Source: Hoylesella enoeca JCM 12259
GTDB taxonomy: Bacteria > Bacteroidota > Bacteroidia > Bacteroidales > Bacteroidaceae
Assembly (NCBI RefSeq): GCF_000613405.1
Contig: NZ_BAIX01000023.1
Span: 1-37,972 of the forward strand
Length of the DNA stretch: 37,972 nucleotides
Reading direction: 5' to 3'
Position numbers and translations under genes: made by a program. This document shows, in pieces, positions 25,959 to 33,173 of the stretch. The notes beneath the pieces were generated by a model that saw only the letters and a program-made list of their open reading frames with translations, made no database searches and was not told the origin of the DNA. Position 1 is the stretch's first letter, and the number at the start of each line of letters is the position of its first letter.

Positions 25959-27707
25959 TTAATCCAAATGGAGCGACTTTTTGATGGCTTCCACCTTCTC
26001 TGCACCCTCTCGATCACAACGCTCATAGCATCCGGGACACTTCATTGTGCCCTTCACTTCGAGATAAAACTTGATCTTCGGTTCGGTGCCCGACGGACGC
26101 ACGCTCACCTTGGTATCGTCGTCGCAGAACCATTGCAACACATTGCTCGTGGCAGGCATATCGAGTCGCGTCACATTTCCTTGTGCATCGCGCTGCTCAA
26201 GACTTTGATAGTCTTTCCAAATCACCACCTTGGAGCCTCCGAGATCGGTCGGCGGATTCTTGCGGAAGTTCTCCATCATCTGCTTGATCTCGTCTGCTCC
26301 GCTCTTGCCCGGACGCACAACATTGATCGTGAACTCCTTAGAGAATCCGTATTCCAGGTAAATATCCATCAGCAAATCATACAAAGTCTTGCCCTGATCC
26401 TTAGCATACGCACAGATTTCGGCCAACAATGAGCAGGCACTTACCGAATCTTTGTCGCGCACAAAATCCTCAGCCAAGAAACCATAGCTCTCTTCGCCGC
26501 CGCCGATATATTTCTGTTTGCCTTCGGACAAGGCGATTTCGTGAGCAATCCATTTGAATCCGGTGTAGCAATCGCGCATTTCGATGTGCTGCTTTTCGGC
26601 TATCTTTCGAATCACTTCGGTGGTAACAATGGTCTTGACAATGAAGTCTGTTGGTTTCATCTTGCCCATCTTGATGCGATTGGTGATGATGTAATAGAGG
26701 AAAATGAGGCAAGTCTGATTGCCATTAATCAAAATCCATTCGCCTTTATCATTCTTGCAAGCCATTCCCACACGGTCGGCGTCGGGGTCGGAAGCCATCA
26801 CGATGTCGGCATCCAACTCCTTAGCGTCGCGCAAGGCCAGCGTGAGTGCTTCGCCGTTTTCAGGGTTCGGCGAAACGACCGTGGGAAAATCACCACTTCT
26901 GACCATCTGTTCTTTCACGCAATGCACATTTTCGAAGCCCCAGAATTTCAGCGAACGAGGAATGAGCATCATACCCGTTCCGTGGAGCGGCGTGTAGACT
27001 ATCTTCAAGTCTTTCTGTCGTTTGATCACTTCGGGATCAATAGAGAGCGTACGAATCTGTTCGAGATAAATCTTATCTATCTCTTCGCCGATGGTTTCAA
27101 TGAGGTCTTTGTTGCCAACAAACTTGACATCTTCCACCTTCACTTTGTTTACTTCGTCGATGATTCCCGTGTCGTGAGGCGTCAAAACCTGTGCGCCGTC
27201 TTCCCAATAAGCCTTGTATCCGTTGTATTCTTTGGGATTATGCGAAGCCGTGATATTCACACCGCCTTGACAATGCAAGTGTCTGATGGCGAAAGAACAC
27301 TCCGGTGTGGGGCGCATATCATCGAAGATGTAGGCTTTTATGCCGTTGGCTGAAAATATATCGGCCACCGTTTCGGCAAAGAGTCGACTGTTGTTGCGGC
27401 AGTCGTGACACACAACGACACTAATGTCAGTACGATTTGCAAAATTCTTTTTCAGATAATTGGCAAACCCTTGCGTAGCCATTCCCACGGTATAGATATT
27501 CATTCGGTTAGAACCTGCGCCCATAATGCCGCGCAAGCCACCCGTTCCGAACTCCAATTCTTTATAGAACGACTCGATGAGATCGGTCTTATCGCTGTTG
27601 TCAAGCATAGCTTGTACAGACTGTCGAGTCTCTGCATCGAAAGCGGGATTTAACCATTGCTTTGCTTTTTTCTCACACTGTGCGATGAGTTCTGCGTTAT
27701 TTTCCAT
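25959..27707 (-). CDS. Phosphosugar mutase (phosphoglucomutase/phosphomannomutase family)
   Basis: This 582-aa protein starts at the ATG at 27707 (MENNAELIAQCEKKAKQWLN); the frame is open further upstream, but that extension covers the promoter. The alpha-D-phosphohexomutase motifs are in order: GTGGLRG, active-site serine in TASHNP (Ser155), metal-binding DPDADR (about residues 315-320), sugar-binding GGEESYGF and phosphate-binding RPSGTEPKIKFY near the C-terminus. The length fits the longer PGM/PMM type that interconverts hexose 1- and 6-phosphates, feeding glycogen, LPS and capsule precursors. Preference for glucose or mannose cannot be told. It is a single-gene unit with its own promoter and terminator. 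Confidence 0.93.
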   Translation of the reverse strand: MENNAELIAQCEKKAKQWLNPAFDAETRQSVQAMLDNSDKTDLIESFYKELEFGTGGLRGIMGAGSNRMNIYTVGMATQGFANYLKKNFANRTDISVVVCHDCRNNSRLFAETVADIFSANGIKAYIFDDMRPTPECSFAIRHLHCQGGVNITASHNPKEYNGYKAYWEDGAQVLTPHDTGIIDEVNKVKVEDVKFVGNKDLIETIGEEIDKIYLEQIRTLSIDPEVIKRQKDLKIVYTPLHGTGMMLIPRSLKFWGFENVHCVKEQMVRSGDFPTVVSPNPENGEALTLALRDAKELDADIVMASDPDADRVGMACKNDKGEWILINGNQTCLIFLYYIITNRIKMGKMKPTDFIVKTIVTTEVIRKIAEKQHIEMRDCYTGFKWIAHEIALSEGKQKYIGGGEESYGFLAEDFVRDKDSVSACSLLAEICAYAKDQGKTLYDLLMDIYLEYGFSKEFTINVVRPGKSGADEIKQMMENFRKNPPTDLGGSKVVIWKDYQSLEQRDAQGNVTRLDMPATSNVLQWFCDDDTKVSVRPSGTEPKIKFYLEVKGTMKCPGCYERCDREGAEKVEAIKKSLHLD

Positions 27708-27753
27708 ATTGATTATGTGTTTAAAATTATGTGATTTTGCGTTTGTTGTGCTA

Positions 27754-27761
27754 CAAAGATA
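27754..27761 (-). promoter_or_regulatory. Candidate promoter of the phosphosugar mutase (-7 element)
   Basis: TATCTTTG on the minus strand (27761-27754) matches TAnnTTTG, 46 bp ahead of the ATG. A TTTTG lies 23 bp upstream of it, a longer spacing than usual. Confidence 0.5.
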
Positions 27762-27832
27762 GATAATATTTAGCATAGCGCATACAAAACGCACGTGAAA
27801 TTTACTGAAATGGAAGTCATTTCAATACTTCG

Positions 27833-27864
27833 TTTGCGGGGGAGGAGTTTTTTTCTTACATTTG
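27833..27864 (+). promoter_or_regulatory. Promoter of the DUF4491-rlmH-plug operon
   Basis: TTTG (27833-27836) and TACATTTG (27857-27864) are 20 bp apart and lie 30 bp before the ATG, a strong Bacteroidetes-type promoter diverging from that of the phosphosugar mutase. Confidence 0.7.
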
Positions 27865-27894
27865 CACAACTAATTTTTAAGCAACAGAAATCTT

Positions 27895-28248
27895 ATGGAA
27901 CTGCATTTCACCGGCATCATCATCGCCGTCAGCACATTCCTTATCATCGGAATATTCCATCCCATTGTCATCAAAGCAGAGTATTATTGGGGCACGCGCC
28001 CATGGTGGTTGTTCTTTATCGTCGGTATTTTAGCGGTAAGTTTAGCCATCATGGTGGAGAATGTTATCGCTTCTTCCATCCTCGGAATCATCGGAGCATC
28101 TTCTTTGTGGGGCATCGGCGAACTCTTGGAACAGAAGAAGCGCGTGGAAAAAGGTTGGTTTCCGATGAATCCGAAACGCAAAGATCAGTATGCAAAACCG
28201 ACTGATAACGATGTCCCTTACTCTGTCTGCGAAAAGAAAGAAGAATGA
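27895..28248 (+). CDS. DUF4491 family membrane protein
   Basis: This 117-aa protein has three membrane helices (about 5-25, 38-54 and 58-76) and a charged C-terminal tail. The segment FHPIVIKAEYYWGTRPWWLF between helices 1 and 2 is characteristic of DUF4491, a family of unknown function found in Bacteroidetes and Firmicutes. It is the first gene of a three-gene unit; its stop overlaps rlmH by 4 bp (ATGA). The tight coupling to rlmH and the secretion plug gene gives no clear functional clue. Confidence 0.85.
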   Translation: MELHFTGIIIAVSTFLIIGIFHPIVIKAEYYWGTRPWWLFFIVGILAVSLAIMVENVIASSILGIIGASSLWGIGELLEQKKRVEKGWFPMNPKRKDQYAKPTDNDVPYSVCEKKEE

Positions 28249-28715
28249 AGACGGAATTGATCTGGATTGGAAAGACGGTCAATAAGCAGCTCATGGCATG
28301 TATCGACGACTATGTGGAACGCATCAGTCATTATATGCCGCTGACCGTAAACACGATTGCTGAATTGAAAAATACCAAGAATCTCAGCCAGGAACAGCAA
28401 AAGGAGCGCGAAGGCGAACTGATTTTGAAGCAGATTCAACCGTCGGACACAGTGGTCTTGTTGGATGAGCACGGACACGAATATCGCAGCATAGAGTTTG
28501 CTTCGTGGCTACAAACCAAACAACACACGGCCCGCCGACTGGTGTTTGTCATCGGCGGACCTTACGGCTTCTCGCCCGCGGTCTATGCCCGAGCAAACGA
28601 GCAGCTCAGTCTTTCGCGTATGACACTCTCGCATCAGATGATTCGACTGATGTTTACAGAGCAAATCTATCGGGCCTGCACCATCATCAAAGGCGAACCC
28701 TATCATCATGAATGA
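28245..28715 (+). CDS. rlmH: 23S rRNA pseudouridine-1915 N3-methyltransferase
   Basis: RlmH, 156 aa, is a SPOUT-class methyltransferase that modifies pseudouridine 1915 in helix 69 of 23S rRNA in assembled ribosomes. The trefoil-knot SAM site is visible in FVIGGPYGF (about 101-109) and LSLSRMTLSHQMIRLMFTEQ, ending in the near-invariant KGEPYHHE. The length is normal. It overlaps the upstream gene by 4 bp and the T9SS plug gene by 8 bp. Confidence 0.96.
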   Translation: MKTELIWIGKTVNKQLMACIDDYVERISHYMPLTVNTIAELKNTKNLSQEQQKEREGELILKQIQPSDTVVLLDEHGHEYRSIEFASWLQTKQHTARRLVFVIGGPYGFSPAVYARANEQLSLSRMTLSHQMIRLMFTEQIYRACTIIKGEPYHHE

Positions 28716-29958
28716 CATGCGAAGGATCTTTCTCACGTCCTGTCTCATCGTCTGGGCACAATTGATCTGCGCTCAACGCAATGAGATATTCAATCCGCGC
28801 ATCGCCTCTTTGCAGGTTGTTGCCGGCGACAAATGGATGCAAATGCCGATCGTGGAATTAGGAAGCCCGACACCGATCCATATTGCTTTTGACGATCTCA
28901 CACACGAGTATCATCGATACATCTATACGATCCGCCATTGCGAAGCCGATTGGACACCTTCCGACGAACTTTTCACGAGCGATTATATCAACGGTTTCGC
29001 CGAAGGAAACACGATCGACGACATCACGGAATCGATCAACACCAATACGCTCTACACCCATTACGCGCTCCGAATCCCCAACGATCGCTGTCGGATCAAG
29101 CTCAGCGGCAACTATCAACTCACGGTTTATGACGCGAACAACGACCGAGAAAAAATGTTCACTGCCTGTTTCATGATCGTCGAACAACATATGGGCGTGC
29201 AACTGCAAGTGTCCACCAACACCGACATCGACATCAACGGGAGCCATCAGCAAATCGCCATGAAGCTCAATTACGGCTCGCTTCGGGTTTCGGATTATCA
29301 GCGTCAGATCCACACCGTCATACTTCAAAACGGCCGTTGGGATAATGCCGTCGTCAATCCCACACCGCAATATGTGATGCCCGACGGTTTGCAATGGTCG
29401 CATAATCGGTCGCTCATCTTCTCAGCCGGAAATGAATATCGCAAGTTTGAAGTTTTAGACGTGGGCCACACCACCATGGGGCTGGAGTCGATCAGCTGGG
29501 ACGGCAGCCGTTATAACGCCTATGTGTGGACCGACGAACCCCGGCAGAGCTATGTCTATGATCGCGATGCCAACGGCGCTTTCTACATTCGCAACAGCGA
29601 TAATAGCGAGAATGATTGGACCTCAGACTATGTCACCGTGCATTTCCGACTCAAAGGTCCACGCGTGAACGGGCAAGTCTATCTCAATGCCATGTGGACC
29701 AACGACCGTTTCACACCCGAATATCAAATGAAATACGACGAAACCGAGCAGATCTATCGCGGTTCGGTCCGATTAAAACAAGGCTATTATTCCTACCAAT
29801 ACCTCGTCTTGAAACCCGACGGAACCACAACGCTCTTCCCCACAGAAGGCTCGTTCCACCAAACCGAGAACACCTATCAGGCCCTCATCTATTATAGAGG
29901 CATCGGAGAGCGCACCGACAGGTTGGTCGGGATGTCTCAATTGACGGTTGATAGTTGA
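28708..29958 (+). CDS. Type IX secretion system plug protein (DUF5103)
   Basis: This 416-aa protein has a signal peptide (MNDMRRIFLTSCLIVWAQLICA, cut near residue 22). The N-terminal domain has the DUF5103 look: IHIAFDDLTHEYHRYIYTI, HCEADWTPSDELF and SDYINGFAEGNTIDDIT. The C-terminal part with YVTVHFRLKG, GQVYLNAMW and YSYQYLVLKPDG is an immunoglobulin-like beta domain. In Flavobacteria the plug protein closes the periplasmic face of the SprA translocon when no cargo is present. Its presence implies a type IX secretion system elsewhere in the genome; no other T9SS gene is in the window. The start overlaps rlmH by 8 bp; ATGs at 28708 and 28717 are both possible. A strong hairpin follows. Confidence 0.88.
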   Translation: MNDMRRIFLTSCLIVWAQLICAQRNEIFNPRIASLQVVAGDKWMQMPIVELGSPTPIHIAFDDLTHEYHRYIYTIRHCEADWTPSDELFTSDYINGFAEGNTIDDITESINTNTLYTHYALRIPNDRCRIKLSGNYQLTVYDANNDREKMFTACFMIVEQHMGVQLQVSTNTDIDINGSHQQIAMKLNYGSLRVSDYQRQIHTVILQNGRWDNAVVNPTPQYVMPDGLQWSHNRSLIFSAGNEYRKFEVLDVGHTTMGLESISWDGSRYNAYVWTDEPRQSYVYDRDANGAFYIRNSDNSENDWTSDYVTVHFRLKGPRVNGQVYLNAMWTNDRFTPEYQMKYDETEQIYRGSVRLKQGYYSYQYLVLKPDGTTTLFPTEGSFHQTENTYQALIYYRGIGERTDRLVGMSQLTVDS

Positions 29959-30012
29959 CAGCTATCAATTCTTTTGATTGAATTTTATCGGACAGCAATG
30001 ATTATGAATTAA

Positions 30013-30055
30013 GAAGAGTGGCGAACTGATCAAACAACTCGCCACTCTTCATTTC
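30013..30055 (+). terminator. Hairpin terminator after the plug gene
   Basis: GAAGAGTGGCGA (30013-30024) pairs with TCGCCACTCTTC (30039-30050), a 12-bp perfect stem with a 14-nt loop, followed by ATTTC. It is about 55 bp after the plug protein stop. A smaller hairpin, TGATAG/CTATCA, lies at 29949-29967. Confidence 0.75.
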
Positions 30056-30134
30056 TCAATATTCCATTCATTGCGCACAAAAAACACAAGTCATTCCACA
30101 TGTCAAAAGTGCCTGCGACTTGCGATTTTGGCCG

Positions 30135-30480
30135 TCCCAAGTTTGGGAAAAGCTCCCTTTCTCCATTTTTGGCTTTCCCAATGTTGGGAAACGTTGTTTT
30201 TCTCATTTTTTGAGTTTCCCAACATTGGGACGGCTCATTTTTCCCATTTTCGAGCTTTCCCAACATTGGGACGCACCATTTTTCCCATTTTCGAGCTTTC
30301 CCAACATTGGGACAGCTCATTTTTTCGATTTTCAATCAATCCGAGGCCTCGGACAGCTCATTTTTTCGATTTTTGATCAATCCGAGACCTCGGACAGCTT
30401 GTTTTTTCGATTTTTGATCAATCCGAGGCCTCGGACGGCTTGTTTTTTCGATTTTTGATCGATCCGAGGCCTCGGACAGC
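30135..30480. repeat. Palindromic tandem array 3: nine units, exact 41-bp period, two dyad types
   Basis: Dyads begin at 30135, 30176, 30217, 30258, 30299, 30340, 30381, 30422 and 30463, every 41 bp. The first five are of type TCCCAA-NN-TTGGGA (centre GT, TG, CA, CA, CA). The last four are TCCGAGGCCTCGGA, with one A variant in the seventh unit. Joining modules are similar across the switch: GACGGCTCATTTTTCCCATT then TTCGAGCTT before it, and GACAGCTTGTTTTTTCGATT then TTTGATCAA after it. The array lies between the converging plug protein and rnz genes. Frames through it give only repeat peptides. Confidence 0.92.
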
Positions 30481-30539
30481 TTGTTTCCCCATCAATTCGA
30501 GCTGTGCGATTTCGGTGTCGAAGCGAAAAATCAATGAAC

Positions 30540-31457
30540 TCATCCCACATCAATAACCAACCCCTCATTCGACAAGATCGTGTGATCAAAAACTGCTCGG
30601 GCCTCGCTCAGCAGAACAGACTCATCCTCAAAGCGGGCGCTGTAATGCCCCAAGACCAACTCACCCACTTGGGCATCGCGGGCCACTTGGGCTGCTTGGG
30701 CTGCCGTGCTGTGATAATACAGGCTGGCATGTCGGGCGTATTCGGTGGTGTAAGTAGACTCGTGATAAAGCACGGTGACCCCTTTCACCAACCGGTGTAA
30801 GGTGGGCATATAACGCGTGTCGCTGCAATAAGCATACGAACGCGGAGCTTCGGCGGCAGAAGTGAGTCGGCTATTGGCAATGACTTCACCCTCGGTCGTC
30901 ACCCAATCTGCTCCGTTTTTAATATTATTGATCTGGCTGATGGGAATATGATAGAAGTCGATCATATCCCGACGGATGTGCGGCAGACTGCTTTTCTCTC
31001 TAAACAGATAACCGCAGCAGGCTATTCGGTGATCCAAAGGAATGGTTTCCACGGTGAGACTGTGATCCTCGTAGATGATTTGGGGCAGGGTGGTGTCGAC
31101 AGGATGAAAGATCACGTCAAACTCAAGTCCTTGGCAAAACATCTCCATCTGTGCCTGGAACATCGGCTCAAATTCGGCAGTGGCATAGACATGCAGCGGC
31201 GCCGTGCGACCCAGCATGCCGAAAGTGGAGATCATTCCCAGCAGTCCGAAACAATGATCTCCATGCAGATGGGAAATAAAGACGGCCTTGATTTTTCCGA
31301 AATGCGTGCGCGAACGACGCAACTGTATCTGTGTCCCCTCGCCGCAATCAACCATAAAAACTTTCCCACGGATTTCAACCAACTGCGAGGAAGGATTATG
31401 ACGCAACGTGGGCAGGGCGCTTCCGCATCCCAGAATATGAACCCTGAACGACTCCAC
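30540..31457 (-). CDS. rnz: Ribonuclease Z
   Basis: RNase Z, 305 aa, is a metallo-beta-lactamase-fold endonuclease that trims tRNA 3' ends. The N-terminal ILGCGSALPTLRHNPSSQ loop, the metal-binding SHLHGDH (His63, His65, Asp67, His68), the YCSDTRY aspartate and the later LGHYSARF histidine motif are all present. The length is typical of the short bacterial RNase Z. It starts 3 bp after the lipocalin-like gene and ends about 60 bp from array 3. It belongs to the mazG-lipocalin-rnz unit. Confidence 0.95.
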   Translation of the reverse strand: MESFRVHILGCGSALPTLRHNPSSQLVEIRGKVFMVDCGEGTQIQLRRSRTHFGKIKAVFISHLHGDHCFGLLGMISTFGMLGRTAPLHVYATAEFEPMFQAQMEMFCQGLEFDVIFHPVDTTLPQIIYEDHSLTVETIPLDHRIACCGYLFREKSSLPHIRRDMIDFYHIPISQINNIKNGADWVTTEGEVIANSRLTSAAEAPRSYAYCSDTRYMPTLHRLVKGVTVLYHESTYTTEYARHASLYYHSTAAQAAQVARDAQVGELVLGHYSARFEDESVLLSEARAVFDHTILSNEGLVIDVG

Positions 31458-31460
31458 GGC

Positions 31461-32024
31461 TTAGCGTTGGCGTTTGAAAACGAAGATTCCTTTCTCGTTC
31501 TCCAAATACAAGCTGTCGGCCCCCAACTTGTTGATCGCAAACGTGTCTTTATTCAACAGCAGTTTGCCATTGCAGATCTTCCACATCGTCCAAGGATTGG
31601 CTTCGGCCTCGATATGTGATTTGACATCGCCGCCTTCTTGTATCTCAAAATTCTTGTCAAGGCTGGTCCATTTGCCGATCAATGTTGTCAGATTGATCAC
31701 TGTCTCTGCCATGCGTTCGCCATCAATCATTTTGCCGGGCATGACAGCCATTCGGTCACCTGCAAGCAAACCGCCCTGCACATGCTCTTCATTGTCTGCA
31801 TCGATCAAGAAACTCAACGTGTCGCCTTGATCGGTGATGAGTTGCAACGTATGCATCGCCGTTTCTTCTCCGCAAACGCCATAGAGGGTTGAGTCGGCAG
31901 AGACTCCCTTACCCTCCAAACTGTCTGAATCACTACCCGAGCCTTGTGTGTTCTTCCCGTCCTTACAACCGAAAACAACAAAAAGACTCATACAAAATCC
32001 TATCAAAAGCGTTGTTTTTTTCAT
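31461..32024 (-). CDS. Lipocalin-like lipoprotein
   Basis: This 187-aa protein starts at the ATG at 32024, which gives a clean lipoprotein signal (MKKTTLLIGFCMSLFVVFGC) with Cys20 in the lipobox. A start at 32054 would add ten residues and overlap mazG. A Gly/Ser/Asp-rich linker follows, then two small beta regions. The second, with LIGKWTSLDKNF at its start and SLYLENEKGIFVFKR at its end, resembles the lipocalin-like domain of Bacteroidetes lipoproteins. The ligand is unknown. It is probably in the outer or inner membrane and co-transcribed with mazG and rnz. Confidence 0.75.
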   Translation of the reverse strand: MKKTTLLIGFCMSLFVVFGCKDGKNTQGSGSDSDSLEGKGVSADSTLYGVCGEETAMHTLQLITDQGDTLSFLIDADNEEHVQGGLLAGDRMAVMPGKMIDGERMAETVINLTTLIGKWTSLDKNFEIQEGGDVKSHIEAEANPWTMWKICNGKLLLNKDTFAINKLGADSLYLENEKGIFVFKRQR

Positions 32025-32050
32025 ATCTATTCTTTCAAATTCGTTTGAGA

Positions 32051-32833
32051 TCATTCCTTTCGTTTAGCTTCGTTCCAGAGTTTATCCATCTCTTCGAGCG
32101 ACATATCTTTCAACGATTTGTGTTGCTGGATCGCCCGCTCTTCCACGTAATTAAAACGATTGATAAATTTTTGATTGGTGTGTTCGAGCGCATTATCGGG
32201 ATTCAGATGATAAAGTCGGGCGGCATTGATCACACTAAACAAGAAATCTCCCAGCTCCAGCGTAGACCGTTGTTGATCTTCTTTCTTCAATTCCGTTTCC
32301 AGTTCGTCTAATTCTTCACGCACTTTGGCCCAGACGTCGGCCTTATCCTGCCAGTCAAACCCCACATTGCGCGCCTTATCCTGTATGCGATAAGCCTTGA
32401 TCAGAGCCGGGAGCGCATCGGGAACACCCGACAACACACGCCTGTGTCCATTCTCTTCCCGCTGCTTGATCTGTTCCCATGTCTGCAACACTTGATCCAC
32501 ACTGTCGGCCTTCACATCGCCATAGATATGCGGATGACGTGAGATCAACTTGTCGGCTTCACGATTGCAGACGTCTGCAATATCAAAATCGTCGGTCTCG
32601 CTGCCGATAATCGAATAAAAAACCACATGCTCCAGCACATCGCCCAACTCCTCACAGACATGCGCCTTGTCTCCTTTCAGCAAGGCATCGCACAATTCAA
32701 AGACTTCTTCAATCGTGTTAGGCCGCAGGCTCTCATTGGTTTGTTTCCTATCCCAAGGACATTTCTCGCGCAGCTCATCCAGCACATCCAATAATCGGCC
32801 AAAGGCTTCCAACTTCTCTTCTCTCGTATGCAT
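32051..32833 (-). CDS. mazG: Nucleoside triphosphate pyrophosphohydrolase MazG
   Basis: MazG, 260 aa, hydrolyses NTPs and dNTPs to monophosphates and pyrophosphate, a house-cleaning function that can also affect ppGpp. Two all-alpha MazG domains are present: an N-terminal copy with CPWDRKQTNESLRPNTIEE, EELGDVLEHVVF, and a C-terminal copy with NVGFDWQDK and REELDELETE then ELGDFLFSVINAAR. The acidic residues of the E-x2-E...E-x2-D metal sites are intact. The length matches the E. coli type. It is first in the unit with the lipocalin-like gene and rnz. Confidence 0.95.
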   Translation of the reverse strand: MHTREEKLEAFGRLLDVLDELREKCPWDRKQTNESLRPNTIEEVFELCDALLKGDKAHVCEELGDVLEHVVFYSIIGSETDDFDIADVCNREADKLISRHPHIYGDVKADSVDQVLQTWEQIKQREENGHRRVLSGVPDALPALIKAYRIQDKARNVGFDWQDKADVWAKVREELDELETELKKEDQQRSTLELGDFLFSVINAARLYHLNPDNALEHTNQKFINRFNYVEERAIQQHKSLKDMSLEEMDKLWNEAKRKE

Positions 32834-32852
32834 ATCATCTGATTTAGTGTTG

Positions 32853-32860
32853 CAAAGCTA
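32853..32860 (-). promoter_or_regulatory. Candidate mazG promoter (-7 element)
   Basis: TAGCTTTG on the minus strand (32860-32853) matches TAnnTTTG, 19 bp ahead of the mazG ATG. I see no clear -33 TTTG at the usual distance. Confidence 0.4.
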
Positions 32861-32999
32861 CTCATTTTCCGGGAAAGTCTTCTCTTTTTCCATCAGGATT
32901 TTGGATCGTTGACGACTAAACAGGTTAGCAACTCGCAATCCTCGTTGTAACCACGGCATCCAAACCGTCTGCCAACTGTGCCTCTTTTGCCCGCCAATT

Positions 33000-33081
33000 G
33001 AGCCTCTTTTACCATACAACAGAGGCTCTTTTGAGAGCCAACGAAGTCTCCGTTGCAGCGCGAAAACAACGCCATCGTTGT
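33000..33081. other. Run of four hairpin-forming inverted repeats upstream of valS
   Basis: GAGCCTCT (33000-33007) pairs with AGAGGCTC (33021-33028). GGCTCT (33024-33029) pairs with AGAGCC (33034-33039), so these two are mutually exclusive. CAACG (33039-33043) pairs with CGTTG (33051-33055), and ACAACG (33066-33071) with CGTTGT (33076-33081). A direct GCCTCTTTT copy lies at 32980-32988. The region is between divergent mazG and valS promoters, so it is not in the predicted valS leader unless an earlier promoter exists. The remaining gap (32861-33135) shows no gene. Confidence 0.5.
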
Positions 33082-33135
33082 CTCCACAAGTGACATGATT
33101 CTGTCAAATCCTGTCGCTTTTACATAGAATCTTCG

Positions 33136-33143
33136 TATATTTG
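33136..33143 (+). promoter_or_regulatory. Candidate valS promoter (-7 element)
   Basis: TATATTTG matches TAnnTTTG and lies 30 bp before the valS ATG. The -33 position is a poor match. Confidence 0.5.
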
Positions 33144-33173
33144 CACCGTTTTTTTAATATTAAAACAGATCAA

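Noticed and set aside
30030..30458. Repetitive small proteins over array 3
   Set aside because: They are translations of the 41-bp repeat in several frames, with no promoter and no resemblance to a family. The 51-437 minus-strand frame over array 1 was rejected for the same reason.
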